A stretch of DNA of 64,000 nt, taken from IMG/VR virus record IMGVR_UViG_3300001683_000001, positions 16,647 through 80,646 of that record; one strand, 5' to 3'. The stretch is from a virus. Under the pieces are notes generated by a model. It ran no database searches. It had not been told where the DNA came from and saw only the letters and a program-made list of their open reading frames with translations. Position numbers and translations under genes: made by a program. Positions 35,175-43,855 of this stretch are shown here, in pieces; position 1 is the first letter of the stretch, and each line of letters starts with the position of its first letter.

Positions 35175-36051
35175 CCTGTTGGGAAGCAAGGCCACCCACC
35201 AACCTCTCCGAGCGTGGTTGAAGACATGGAGCAACGGCGTGAGGCCAACACCGAATATCGTGATAGTCACAGGTGCGAGTGGGGTAGGCAAGACGACGCT
35301 CGTCACCACGCTATCTGAGGCGGTTGGACTTCACCCGCAGATGTGCGAGGTCGGGAACCTCAAGGCATCACTCGCCCAAGCCAATACACCCACCTTCCTC
35401 GGTCAGCGTAGGTTGGCTATCTTGGATGACTCGTCGTTCCTCTCCCGCCGTGAGTGGAAGGACTTGGAGAAGACCCTCTCCCTCAACCCCATCCCACTCG
35501 TCCTCATCGCTGAGAGCGAGCGCGATGTGGCGTGGCCCATACGCAGGGGTGCGCTGGTGATTCGGACACCACCCCCGACCCGACAGAACCTCATCGAACT
35601 GCTGGCTCTCCACACCGACCGACTCGGCCTTCCACACGACGAGGCTGATTGGAATCAGATTGCTGATGTCGCCTCGACTTGGCGAGCCGCGATTCTGAGG
35701 CTTCGGACTTCCCCACACACAGGCGGGCGCGCCATCGCGCGCGAGGGAGCGCGATGTTCTGCGGAACATTCGCACGATGCTGGAACCACCGAGGAACGGA
35801 GAATCCTCGCTGGTCATCACGCTGGTCGAACCATCTCGGTTCACCCGATGGCTATCCTCTCAGCCGCCGAGTTCAACGGGGCGAATCCGAATCATGTGGA
35901 AGTCGGGAATCGCCTCCACTCTTGGTCGTGGGAGTCGGACGACCTGACGAGGGTCGCCCACGACTACCTGACCACTCTGCGAGCCTCGACCCAAGACCGA
36001 GTTCCATTCCGTCAGCGAACCCTGCGTGGTTCCGTGAAGCGACTCAGGTGA
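35161..36051 (+). CDS. AAA+ ATPase, candidate clamp loader large subunit
   Basis: A 296-residue protein starting at ATG 35161 after GGTGAGG. IVIVTGASGVGKTTLVTTL (Walker A near 38-45) and RRLAILDDSSFLSRREWKDLEKTL (Walker B LDD, about 84-100), then IPLVLIAESERDVAWPIRRGALVIRTPPPT (sensor and Arg-rich) follow the order of clamp loader domains. It is shorter than a cellular RFC large subunit (about 400-500), but its location just upstream of PCNA supports the role. A palindrome and CG hairpin are embedded near residue 190-205 (35722-35769). Other P-loop functions cannot be excluded. Confidence 0.55.
   Translation: MKPSDLLGSKATHQPLRAWLKTWSNGVRPTPNIVIVTGASGVGKTTLVTTLSEAVGLHPQMCEVGNLKASLAQANTPTFLGQRRLAILDDSSFLSRREWKDLEKTLSLNPIPLVLIAESERDVAWPIRRGALVIRTPPPTRQNLIELLALHTDRLGLPHDEADWNQIADVASTWRAAILRLRTSPHTGGRAIAREGARCSAEHSHDAGTTEERRILAGHHAGRTISVHPMAILSAAEFNGANPNHVEVGNRLHSWSWESDDLTRVAHDYLTTLRASTQDRVPFRQRTLRGSVKRLR
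35754..35769. repeat. 16-bp palindrome inside the clamp-loader-like gene
   Basis: ATGTTCTGCGGAACAT, preceded by a CG-alternating hairpin (about 35722-35753); both read through the frame as a loop. Confidence 0.8.
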
Positions 36052-36324
36052 ATCCTTGCTGATTCTGAGCCAATAGAGGGGCCATAGAGGCCGTTGAACC
36101 CCTCAGAGGTCCCGATACGGAACTTTGGCCCTCCATGCGCTCAGGCACGCTCGCCTCCGCACTCGCCTCCGCACTCGCACTCGCCCTCGCGCGCTCCCTC
36201 GCCCTCGCGTGCGCGCGTGGGCGCGCACCCACACGCGAGAACCGGGCGTGTTCCACAGAACATTTCCAATCTCGTTTGAGAAAGTCGCTTAGGCTCCACA
36301 GGACCTACGGGACCAACCTGTTCA
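36052..36324 (+). repeat. Intergenic repeat cluster before PCNA gene
   Basis: Inverted family A tail (GATTCTGAGCCAATAGAGG, about 36060-36095), degenerate stem-loop with GTCCCGATACGG, a long CTCGC/CG-rich tract (about 36130-36245) and palindrome variant GTGTTCCACAGAACAT (36248-36263). Non-coding. Confidence 0.7.
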
Positions 36325-36339
36325 TTCAAGACGGTGGGG
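36325..36339 (+). promoter_or_regulatory. Virus promoter motif (class I), 30 nt before ATG 36355
   Basis: TTCAAGACGGTGGGG before the PCNA gene. Confidence 0.65.
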
Positions 36340-36354
36340 AATGTTCGACGACTC

Positions 36355-37149
36355 ATGCTCACACCCAACAGCGAAGTATCGAGGACCGCCTCGATAAGAA
36401 TCTCAGCCAACGAATGCGCCGGAACTCTGAGGCGAGTCGTTCTCAACAAACCCTCCAATCCGGTGAGAGTCCTGTTCACGGACGAGGGCATGAGCGTATG
36501 GACACACGACCTCGCCAAGACCATTCAGGTTCTCATCACCAAAGCCAATGTCGCGCTCAAGGTGAAGGAGCCATGCGTGTTGCTCATTGACCCGTTGCCG
36601 TTCGCCAATCTACTCGACAATAAGTTCAGCGGAGAGATGGTTCAGATAACGACGAAGGCCAACCGGCCAATCGTCATCAAGAACCGAGTCGGAGCCAAGT
36701 CGGTCTTCCATCCAGCCGACGAGGATGATTGCTTCCTGATTCCCGATAGGTGGTTGCTTCCCAAGAACTCAGATGGGTGGTTCACTCTCCCCATGAAGGA
36801 CAACGAGGTCTGCACCACGAAGGTCACGATTGACCGAGGCGAACTCTCAGGTGGGCTGACCGACATGAAGGTCGCCAATGCTCCCTATGTGGTGTTCAAT
36901 TTCAACCCCTCCAAATCTTCCTGTTCCTCAGGTCATTGGGGAACCAAGACTAACCAATCTCACACCAACATCAAGGCGACCGTCGAGGGGGATGCGGCAG
37001 AGGTCGTCTTCACCGAATCGCTTGGAGTCATCCTCTCGCACATGGACGAGGACACCTTCGTCATCTACAAACATAAGGACATCCCGTTCGTGGTAATAGA
37101 AAATGGCGACACGACCATCATAGCCACCGAAGCACAGAGGGAATCCTGA
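36355..37149 (+). CDS. pcn: PCNA-like sliding clamp
   Basis: A 264-residue protein, close to the usual 245-260 residues of archaeal PCNA. It opens with VSRTASIRISANECAGTLRRVVL and has two similar halves of alternating strands: LFTDEGMSVWTHDLAKTIQVLI and VLLIDPLPFANLLDNKF in the first, VTIDRGELSGGLTDMKVANAPYVVFNF and AEVVFTESLGVILSHMD in the second. The 'd.gm.v...d..k....' strand is the typical clamp signature. The interdomain connector is less clear. It would tether PolB to DNA and is loaded by RFC (28526 and perhaps 35161). The start is fixed by the promoter at 30 nt; the downstream gene overlaps by one base (TGATG). Confidence 0.75.
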   Translation: MLTPNSEVSRTASIRISANECAGTLRRVVLNKPSNPVRVLFTDEGMSVWTHDLAKTIQVLITKANVALKVKEPCVLLIDPLPFANLLDNKFSGEMVQITTKANRPIVIKNRVGAKSVFHPADEDDCFLIPDRWLLPKNSDGWFTLPMKDNEVCTTKVTIDRGELSGGLTDMKVANAPYVVFNFNPSKSSCSSGHWGTKTNQSHTNIKATVEGDAAEVVFTESLGVILSHMDEDTFVIYKHKDIPFVVIENGDTTIIATEAQRES

Positions 37150-37406
37150 TGTCTGACCGAGGCAACCTCTACGACCCCAAGCGGGGGAAGTTCGACATCA
37201 GGGAAGCAGAGAAGTCACTTGGCCTCCATGATAGCGACGACCGGAAGGAGATGATTCGCCTGTCTGTCGTGACTGACCTCCTATGCGCTCATGCAGGTAT
37301 CACGGACGAACAGGTGCAGATGGCCTATGAGCAACGCATCAAGACCTATGTCGCTGAAACGGTAGCGACCTTGCGTTCTATCGTTGGAGATGACCCGAAT
37401 GAGTGA
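37149..37406 (+). CDS. Small hypothetical protein between PCNA and primase
   Basis: An 85-residue protein whose ATG overlaps the PCNA stop. DIREAEKSLGLHDSDDRKEMIRLSVVTDLLCAHAG and ITDEQVQMAYEQRIKTYVAETVATLRSIVG are two helical stretches. Not recognised; co-translation with PCNA and primase suggests a replication accessory. Confidence 0.5.
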   Translation: MSDRGNLYDPKRGKFDIREAEKSLGLHDSDDRKEMIRLSVVTDLLCAHAGITDEQVQMAYEQRIKTYVAETVATLRSIVGDDPNE

Positions 37407-38623
37407 TGACCATGCAGTTCAGTATCGAAGACTTCGATGATGTATGCAACCACTTCGGATTCGACACCTATCCACGCACAGTCGGCAACCCTCGGCAGAG
37501 CCTCGTCTATGCGAGTGAAGAAGCCTACCTCAAGTTCTCCAAATGGAACGGGAACTCCCCCTGCTTCATCAGCACCGGGGGCTACTCCAACATCCAATTC
37601 GACATAGGCGGCAAGCAATCTCCGAGGACAATCCACCACACTCTGACCTTCTTCGACTTCGACCACGAAACGAAGCCTGAGAATGCCTTCGCGGATGCAC
37701 AGCGATTGTCTGAGTTCCTTCGGGAGATGGACATCGCTCATTGGGTGCAATACTCAGGGTCGAAGGGCTACCACCTGTTCATCATCCATGCTCCGACCAA
37801 GTTCAAGTTCGACTATCGAGATGGGAGCAACGAGGCTCTCAAGCGGATTCTCCATCAGACCCAAGACTACCTCCGTCAGACCATCGGCCTCAACACCCTC
37901 GACGAGCAGACGATGGGCGACCCCAAGCGACTGTGCCGATTCCCATACTCACTCCATGTGGATAGACATGGGAAGGCATCGGGTCATCATGCACTTCCGG
38001 TTCCGGTTGAGGAACTCGATGTGGTGAATCACGACGACATCGTGATGCGCGCATGTTCTGTGGAACATCCCGAATTGCCTGAGATTATCGGACGACGACT
38101 GACCCTCCGAGAGTTCATCTCAGAATTGGGCATCCGACTCGACGCACCCGAAACAAAGATTCGGCCTGTCGTCGGAGGTGACTTCGACTTCGGGGATTCT
38201 GATAAGGAGGCGTTCCGATTCATCGCGTCACTTGAGCATAGGTGCATGGGCGTGGTGAATGAACTCAGACGACGCAACCCACCACACAAAGCGAGAGTCT
38301 TCGCCGCCCTGTTCGCCAAGACACTCGGCCTTCCTCAATCGGCGTTTGAGAAGGTGTGGATGGAGATGGGAACCAGCATGGGATATGTGGACTTGCACAA
38401 CCACGAACACCGAGCCTATCAGATGGCGACCATCTTCGACAACCCGAACTACCATTCCTTCCCCACTTGCACCACCCTCAAGGCGAACGGATGCTGTGTG
38501 GGTGAGATATGCCCTCGCTATGCTGAGATGGAGCGCATCGACTATCAACCGAAGCAAGTGGAGCGCAAGTGGTCGAGCAAGAGTGGGAGCAACGAAGACG
38601 CCGAAATATGGGAAGATGTTTGA
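37406..38623 (+). CDS. priS: Archaeal/eukaryotic-type primase (AEP), small-subunit fold
   Basis: A 405-residue primase. HTLTFFDFDHET (about 80-90) carries the catalytic D-x-D, and VQYSGSKGYHLFIIHAP (about 112-128) the SGxKGxH nucleotide-binding motif. DPKRLCRFPYSLHVDRHG supplies the third conserved region. The C-terminal part has four Cys (FPTCTTLKANGCCVGEICP, about 355-373), reminiscent of the PriL/PriCT iron-sulfur or zinc domain, so this may fuse catalytic and regulatory halves. A palindrome copy is embedded at 38053-38068 (read as CSVEH). The start overlaps the preceding stop (TGATG); GTG 37403 is an alternative. Confidence 0.85.
   Translation: MTMQFSIEDFDDVCNHFGFDTYPRTVGNPRQSLVYASEEAYLKFSKWNGNSPCFISTGGYSNIQFDIGGKQSPRTIHHTLTFFDFDHETKPENAFADAQRLSEFLREMDIAHWVQYSGSKGYHLFIIHAPTKFKFDYRDGSNEALKRILHQTQDYLRQTIGLNTLDEQTMGDPKRLCRFPYSLHVDRHGKASGHHALPVPVEELDVVNHDDIVMRACSVEHPELPEIIGRRLTLREFISELGIRLDAPETKIRPVVGGDFDFGDSDKEAFRFIASLEHRCMGVVNELRRRNPPHKARVFAALFAKTLGLPQSAFEKVWMEMGTSMGYVDLHNHEHRAYQMATIFDNPNYHSFPTCTTLKANGCCVGEICPRYAEMERIDYQPKQVERKWSSKSGSNEDAEIWEDV
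38053..38068. repeat. 16-bp palindrome inside the primase gene
   Basis: ATGTTCTGTGGAACAT, read in a different frame from the VPQNM copies (here CSVEH). Confidence 0.85.
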
Positions 38624-39425
38624 GAGCATCGAGCGCACACGCGCCTTCCTCGATGACGCATCGCTTGGTCAAATGCTCGGCTTCTATCGCTACCTCCACG
38701 ACCATCTTCAAACTGACCCAACAGACGACCTTTCGCCTATGGATGTCTATGACCTGCGTGAGCAGGTGGGAGGGATGATTCTGACTGAGATGATGGGGCG
38801 TCATAGGCGCATAGACCACCGCGAGCATTGGGTCATGGTGGAGTATCTCTCGCACCTCGGATTTGAGGTCGTTCATCTCAAGACAGGGGAGGGAGATATG
38901 AAGACTGAACGAGTCGCTATCGAGAGGAAGGAGGACGACTTCCTTCCCTCTCTATTTGACGGTCGAAGTCTGCGTCAATTGAGTGCGATGAGAGAGGCAT
39001 CTGAGTTCTCCTACCTATTGGTCACGAAGTCATTCCAGCAGGTCAAGGAGGGGGCGTTGAAGCAGGGTGTGAGCGAGGCCACACTCCTGTCGTTCGTTGC
39101 ATCCCTGTGCGCGGTAGGCTACCCTCCAATCTTCATCGAAGGCAAGCACGATGCGGCCTCCCTGATTCACCGCATCGTCGGCAAAATCGAGGACGATAAA
39201 CACCGTCTGTATGTGCCTCGACCAGCCTCTCCACAGGTGTTGGATTATCGCAACGCACTCATCGAAGGACTACCCAATATCGGTCCCAAATTGCGGCGTC
39301 GAATCATCGCGATTTACCCATCCATCTCATCTCTATGCGAGGCCACCATCGAGGATTTGACGAACATCGAAGGTGTCGGTAAAACCACCGCCGAACGCAT
39401 CATTTCGGTCCTCAATTCAGCCTGA
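38616..39425 (+). CDS. XPF/ERCC4-family structure-specific nuclease
   Basis: A 269-residue protein starting 8 nt inside the primase gene. After a helical N-terminus, VAIERKEDDFLPSLFDGRSLRQLSAM (about 100-125) carries the ERKxxD catalytic motif of the ERCC4 nuclease fold. The C-terminal 60 residues (ALIEGLPNIGPKLRRRIIAIYPSISSL and DLTNIEGVGKTTAERIISVL) are two helix-hairpin-helix motifs. This nuclease-HhH2 build matches archaeal XPF/Hef minus the helicase part. It would cut branched or flap DNA during viral replication or recombination. Homologous nucleases recur in archaeal virus replisomes. Confidence 0.85.
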   Translation: MFESIERTRAFLDDASLGQMLGFYRYLHDHLQTDPTDDLSPMDVYDLREQVGGMILTEMMGRHRRIDHREHWVMVEYLSHLGFEVVHLKTGEGDMKTERVAIERKEDDFLPSLFDGRSLRQLSAMREASEFSYLLVTKSFQQVKEGALKQGVSEATLLSFVASLCAVGYPPIFIEGKHDAASLIHRIVGKIEDDKHRLYVPRPASPQVLDYRNALIEGLPNIGPKLRRRIIAIYPSISSLCEATIEDLTNIEGVGKTTAERIISVLNSA

Positions 39426-39599
39426 TTCTGAACTGTCGAAACTCAGGGAGGACCAGCGCGTCATGTTCGCGGGAACATCCGCGCTCTCGCACGCGCACAC
39501 GCGAGGGAAAATCACCCCAATCAGGTTGGAATCAACGATTCCGCCACATCTACTCCACCCCCTACGAACCTGACTATCCAACCAAACTGAATACAACCG
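39426..39599 (+). repeat. Intergenic repeats before VWA gene
   Basis: Palindrome variant ATGTTCGCGGGAACAT at 39463-39478, a CG-rich tract at about 39480-39510, then ATCAGGTTGGAATC, similar to the gap segment at 14470. Non-coding. Confidence 0.65.
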
Positions 39600-39614
39600 T
39601 TCATAAGGAACCTA
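39600..39614 (+). promoter_or_regulatory. Probable promoter motif, 32 nt before ATG 39632
   Basis: TTCATAAGGAACCTA: the TATA-like half is kept at leaderless spacing but the GGTGGGA half is not. Confidence 0.5.
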
Positions 39615-39631
39615 ATGACCCCGTAGGGGTG

Positions 39632-41866
39632 ATGACGACCACGACGACAGCCCCGAATATGTTTAGCCGCCGACCAGCAACCGCTTTCCTCGACAGAGCG
39701 AAGACTCGCAGATTTTTCCGAGAAGCCCGACTGATGTCCGGCGAACTTCAAGGGAAGGGTTCCGCCGTGAAGCGCATCATCCTGAACGATGAGGACAAGG
39801 CTTGCACAGACGGCAAGAGCATTTGGATTCCGAGGACGATGCACGACGACGAGAGGACGAACGAGATTATGCAAGAAGCCATCTTGGCCCATGAGGTTGC
39901 AGGTCACATGCGATACACCGACTTCGCTGTGTGGGACAACCAAGTCGTCAAGGCCATCAAGGAGGGGAAGGCTGACTCCATGCTACATCAGTTCGTCAAT
40001 CTCTTGGAGGACGCTCGCATCAACCACCTACTCGGTCAGGACTTCAAGGGGTCGGGCAAGAGGCTCGACTTCACTCACGAAGTTTTCATGGAGAAGCACA
40101 AAAAGGAAGTCACCGATAAATCGCCACTCAAGCAACAGGCATTCGTGGCGATGATGACCGAGGCTATCGCTCACAAACCACATTGGTCAGGGCGGTCTGA
40201 GATTATCGAGTTCATGGATGAGAACAGGACCCTCCTGATGAGTGGGGTCAAGCAATCCTCGACAGCCACCATTGTCGTCCAAGCCAAGAAACTTCTCAAG
40301 GCATTCCGAGAGGCGTTCGATGACGACTCTGAGGAAGACCCTGAGATGGGAGATGTCGAGGGCATCGAGGGTGACGAGATGAGCGATGTTCAGGAGTCGG
40401 CTCAGGAGCAGAGGCGTCAGGGTCGCAAGCCCAAGCAAGTCAGCCGAACGAGGTTCAACGACATGAAGGAACCAAAGGAGTCCGACTGTGATGGCGATGG
40501 TCAGGGCGATGGCTCAGGCGATTGCGATGGCTCAGGCGAGGATGGCGAGGATGGTTCAGGCTCAGGCGAAGGCGAGGGCGATGGAGATTCAGACGGCGAT
40601 GGCGATGGCTCAGGAGAGGGCGATGGTCAGGGCGATGGCTCAGGCGATTGCGATGGAGATGGCGATGGCGATGGTCAGGGCGATGGCGATGGCGCAGGTC
40701 AGAAGTCATTTGAGCAAGGCCGCGACAACAGCGGCGACGAGAAGTCCGACTCAGGCTACACCGACGGCACAGGATTGGACGGCGACGAGGACGCTGGTCA
40801 CGGTGGCGGCTACGGCGGCTTCACCTCTGACGACAGCGGCTTCACCGAAACTTGGGCGTCCCTCCTTGATACAGCAGGGGCAGACCTTGAGAACGACATG
40901 GTAGAAGCCTTCGATGACGAGGCTGGCCTTGAGTCAGAGGTATCAGGAATTATCGAGGACGCTAACGAGGGCTGCTTTGAGTCCAACGACGGCTACCACA
41001 CCGTCAGCGTGACGGCCAGCGTCAGAGGTATCACCGACCGCTACCACGACGAGATGGATGCGACCGAACATGCCGAGGAATACGACCGAATAGCAAGGGA
41101 GAACCGAGGCAACATCCGCCGCATCACGAAGGAGATTACCCGCCGCATCAAGGGTAGCGACCCACGAATGCTGACTGAGCAGACGAGTGGGCGCGTCAAT
41201 GCACGACAGGCATTCAAGACCACCTCGGCACTCAAGGGTCAATACGACACCCGCCGCATCTTCGCTCAGAAGATTGACCCGAAGGACCCCACCATGAACG
41301 CCATCATTCTGATTGACTCATCCGGCTCGATGGCGGGAGGCGCAGGTGGTTCCAACAAGACGCTCGCCAAGTGCGCGGCAGAGGCCGCTACTGTGATGTC
41401 CGAGGTCTTCAACGGCCTGAGGTTCAATTACGAGATTTGCGACTTCGCCTCAAGTCACGGAACGACCATGAGAGTCCGCAAGCCAATGACCACCAAACTC
41501 ACCTCTCAGAGCAAGGCTACCATCGCCATGCCGACAGCAGGTGGAAGCAACGCCGACGGCTATGCGGTCGAGTGGTGCTTGGACAGGCTGGCACAGTTCC
41601 CCGGCAATAGGATGCTCGTCGTCATCTCCGACGGTCGCCCTGCGGGAGCCTCGCCACCGGGAATGGACGACGAGGCACACCTCATCTCTGTGGTCAAGAA
41701 CGCTCCGAAGGGAGTGGGCGTCTTCTCCATCGGCATCGGTGGCTACGACACCTCCGAGTTCTACGAGAACAGCGCGAAGGTCACGGACACCAGCAGGTTC
41801 GCTGAACAGGCAATCCCAATCCTCCGCCGCGCACTCAAGAAGGTCATCCCGTCGAGGAATGGTTGA
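39632..41866 (+). CDS. von Willebrand A / CobT-like protein, MoxR partner
   Basis: A 744-residue protein (GTG at 39629 is one codon upstream). The N-terminal domain includes EAILAHEVAGHMRYTDF (about 83-99), a His-Glu-rich segment as in CobT-like peptidase relics, and LEDARINHLLGQDF. Residues 280-370 are a low-complexity linker of Gly, Asp, Ser and Glu (40488-40700 encodes GDGDGSG-type repeats). The C-terminal VWA domain has MNAIILIDSSGSMAGG (MIDAS, about 556-571), ATIAMPTAGGSNADG (Thr), and MLVVISDGRPAG (Asp). CobS/CobT-type pairs use the AAA+ ring (33433) and a VWA partner to insert metals or remodel proteins. Viral purpose unknown. Confidence 0.75.
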   Translation: MTTTTTAPNMFSRRPATAFLDRAKTRRFFREARLMSGELQGKGSAVKRIILNDEDKACTDGKSIWIPRTMHDDERTNEIMQEAILAHEVAGHMRYTDFAVWDNQVVKAIKEGKADSMLHQFVNLLEDARINHLLGQDFKGSGKRLDFTHEVFMEKHKKEVTDKSPLKQQAFVAMMTEAIAHKPHWSGRSEIIEFMDENRTLLMSGVKQSSTATIVVQAKKLLKAFREAFDDDSEEDPEMGDVEGIEGDEMSDVQESAQEQRRQGRKPKQVSRTRFNDMKEPKESDCDGDGQGDGSGDCDGSGEDGEDGSGSGEGEGDGDSDGDGDGSGEGDGQGDGSGDCDGDGDGDGQGDGDGAGQKSFEQGRDNSGDEKSDSGYTDGTGLDGDEDAGHGGGYGGFTSDDSGFTETWASLLDTAGADLENDMVEAFDDEAGLESEVSGIIEDANEGCFESNDGYHTVSVTASVRGITDRYHDEMDATEHAEEYDRIARENRGNIRRITKEITRRIKGSDPRMLTEQTSGRVNARQAFKTTSALKGQYDTRRIFAQKIDPKDPTMNAIILIDSSGSMAGGAGGSNKTLAKCAAEAATVMSEVFNGLRFNYEICDFASSHGTTMRVRKPMTTKLTSQSKATIAMPTAGGSNADGYAVEWCLDRLAQFPGNRMLVVISDGRPAGASPPGMDDEAHLISVVKNAPKGVGVFSIGIGGYDTSEFYENSAKVTDTSRFAEQAIPILRRALKKVIPSRNG
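40488..40700 (+). repeat. Gly-Asp-Ser coding low-complexity repeat
   Basis: GATGGCGATGGCTCAGGC-type hexamers encode an acidic flexible linker in the VWA protein; the strand complement gives meaningless Arg/His frames. Confidence 0.8.
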
Positions 41867-42062
41867 GGATGGAATCCTCCCCTCGCGGGGCGTGCATGAC
41901 CGCGCTCTCGCTCACACACACGGACACACCCGCGAGAGCGAGCGCAGGGAGCGCGCAGGGAGCGCGTCAATCTCCCATCGGGGCCTCTAACCCATTCAAC
42001 GGCCTCTATGGCCCCTCTATTGGTTCAGAAACACCAAGAACTTCGTCTGTGAGAGATAGACC
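41867..42062 (+). repeat. Intergenic repeats with family A tail
   Basis: A GCGCGCAGGGAGCGC-type tract (about 41880-41965), then GGCCTCTATGGCCCCTCTAT and TTGGTTCAGAAACACCAAGA (41999-42038), nearly identical to the sequence at 13312-13348. Non-coding. Confidence 0.65.
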
Positions 42063-43814
42063 ATGAGTAGAGCCGACCCGCCTCGGATGGGATGGTGGGT
42101 GAATGACGGGAAGCATCGTAGTCGTCATCAGAATAATACTGAAGATTTTCCACTCAGTCTTGCAGACCTTCACAATGACGGCTGCACCTCCATCATTACT
42201 GACGGGTTAGACAAGTTCAGCAGGTTCGCTGGAACCAATTTCAGTTCCCAATCGCTCGTCACGCTTGAGGACCGTGACTACGAACTCGGACATTCTATAC
42301 CTCACAGAATCGAGCCGGGTGGTGGGTCTGCGTTCGTATGGGGATGGTCGGACCACGACGGGGAAGGGCAGAATAACATGGCTCAGACGGAGCCGCTTTC
42401 GCAGGGGCGCGAAGGTGCGTATGTGAGGCCGGAACTCCGCTACATCTCTTGCTCCGACGCGCTTCACAACGCCGCTGACTTCCGCGCATGGCTCGCGCGA
42501 TTGGGCGATACCCCCTCAGGAATTGGGAACCGACAGGAGATGATTGGACACATCCAACGACACGCCTCCGCGCTTGTTGATAATCTCCCTAAACTCGGTC
42601 CGTCCAGCGGAGGGTCATGGCCGGATAGAATCAAACTCAATGTCGCACATCATCAGGGTGTCCTGTTCAACGACATCTCGATTGAAACGGGTGGTGATAA
42701 AATATGGTCGCCGGAAGGGAATTGGAACTCCGACATCTCGTTCGGTGAGGACGGCAAGGTCGTAGTCCTAACTACGGACCGCAACACCAAAAAAGCGAGG
42801 TTTGGATTCCCTGCTGACTACGAGGCCGAGAGGCAATTGGCGAACTACTGTGCTAAGGAAACTCACAACCTAATGGAACGCTCCCCAATGCACCTATCAA
42901 GGACGGGAACTTGGCGTTGCACTCAGCAAGCATTCAGAGAGGTTGCTATGACGAGTCGAATGATGCAAATCCTCGCCTCTCCCGACCGAGGTGGGAGGGC
43001 GGATATACAGAAGGCCAATGTCCATCCTCGCCCTCACATATCCACGGTTGGCGCACTCATGCACATCTACGAGATGATGAGGATAGTCCATGTCGAGAAG
43101 TCCGCCGACGGAACCGGAGCGACCGCCTACCTCGCGTCTTCGATGGGTGAGTTCATCAGCCCCGCTATGGAGCCGGATGGGTTCGGTGGAGAAGCGTATG
43201 GTCAGAGCCTCCCGCTATTCTGCATCCCGGTGAATATGGTAGGGGGCCGAGATGACTTGACCTTCGGAGATTGGATAGTCGTCGGGACCCATGCTATTCC
43301 ATCAGGCTCACACGCGGTCGAGATTCTGACCGCTGTGCATGGAGAGAACGGAGTCTATGATGTGATGAAGCCCAACGGGACACATAGGACGAACACCGTC
43401 CTCGTCGGTATTCGTGATAGGGTCATCAACCTCCCCGACAGGACCCTCACCAAGCACTACTTCTCACCGCCGGAATTGATGCACATGGCTGTCGCCTCTG
43501 AGCGAGTCGTCACCACTCATACTGTTGATGAAACTCAAGTCAAAATGGATGCGAGGAATATGAGAAAGAAGTGGGTTCCGACATGGAAGGATAACCGAGG
43601 GAGGAAAACCCTCAATCTCGCAGGGAGGAAGAAGGTCAGGCTTCACGATGTCGTGCGTTGCTCGACCTGCAACGGGAAGGTCGAAATCAAGGCCGACATC
43701 GGGAACACCGCCATCGTCGGCAAGTGTCCTCATTGTAGCGAGGACTCCGTTCACTTCCCTCACCTCGTCATGGGTGCAGACATTCCCAAATCGCTACCGG
43801 CCCGTTCTCAATAA
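42063..43814 (+). CDS. Large hypothetical protein with C-terminal zinc ribbon
   Basis: A 583-residue protein starting at ATG 42063. The C-terminus has CSTCNG and CPHCSE (about 544-572), a clear four-Cys zinc ribbon. The rest (for example GWWVNDGKHRSRHQNNTEDFPLSL at the start and RPHISTVGALMHIYEMMRIVHVEK in the middle) matches no family I know. It is neither membrane nor repeat rich. It could be a DNA-associated or virion protein; its place between the VWA gene and small unknowns gives no strong hint. Confidence 0.55.
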   Translation: MSRADPPRMGWWVNDGKHRSRHQNNTEDFPLSLADLHNDGCTSIITDGLDKFSRFAGTNFSSQSLVTLEDRDYELGHSIPHRIEPGGGSAFVWGWSDHDGEGQNNMAQTEPLSQGREGAYVRPELRYISCSDALHNAADFRAWLARLGDTPSGIGNRQEMIGHIQRHASALVDNLPKLGPSSGGSWPDRIKLNVAHHQGVLFNDISIETGGDKIWSPEGNWNSDISFGEDGKVVVLTTDRNTKKARFGFPADYEAERQLANYCAKETHNLMERSPMHLSRTGTWRCTQQAFREVAMTSRMMQILASPDRGGRADIQKANVHPRPHISTVGALMHIYEMMRIVHVEKSADGTGATAYLASSMGEFISPAMEPDGFGGEAYGQSLPLFCIPVNMVGGRDDLTFGDWIVVGTHAIPSGSHAVEILTAVHGENGVYDVMKPNGTHRTNTVLVGIRDRVINLPDRTLTKHYFSPPELMHMAVASERVVTTHTVDETQVKMDARNMRKKWVPTWKDNRGRKTLNLAGRKKVRLHDVVRCSTCNGKVEIKADIGNTAIVGKCPHCSEDSVHFPHLVMGADIPKSLPARSQ

Positions 43815-43855
43815 CCATAATCATCAAGGACTGTGGAACTTCCGATTGGAAGTCC

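Noticed and set aside
40488-40700. RTX-like calcium repeats in the VWA protein
   Set aside because: The GD-rich tract lacks the nonapeptide GGxGxDxUx register; it is better read as a flexible linker.
40455-40709. His/Arg-rich minus-strand ORF in VWA gene
   Set aside because: It is the complement of GATGGC repeats.
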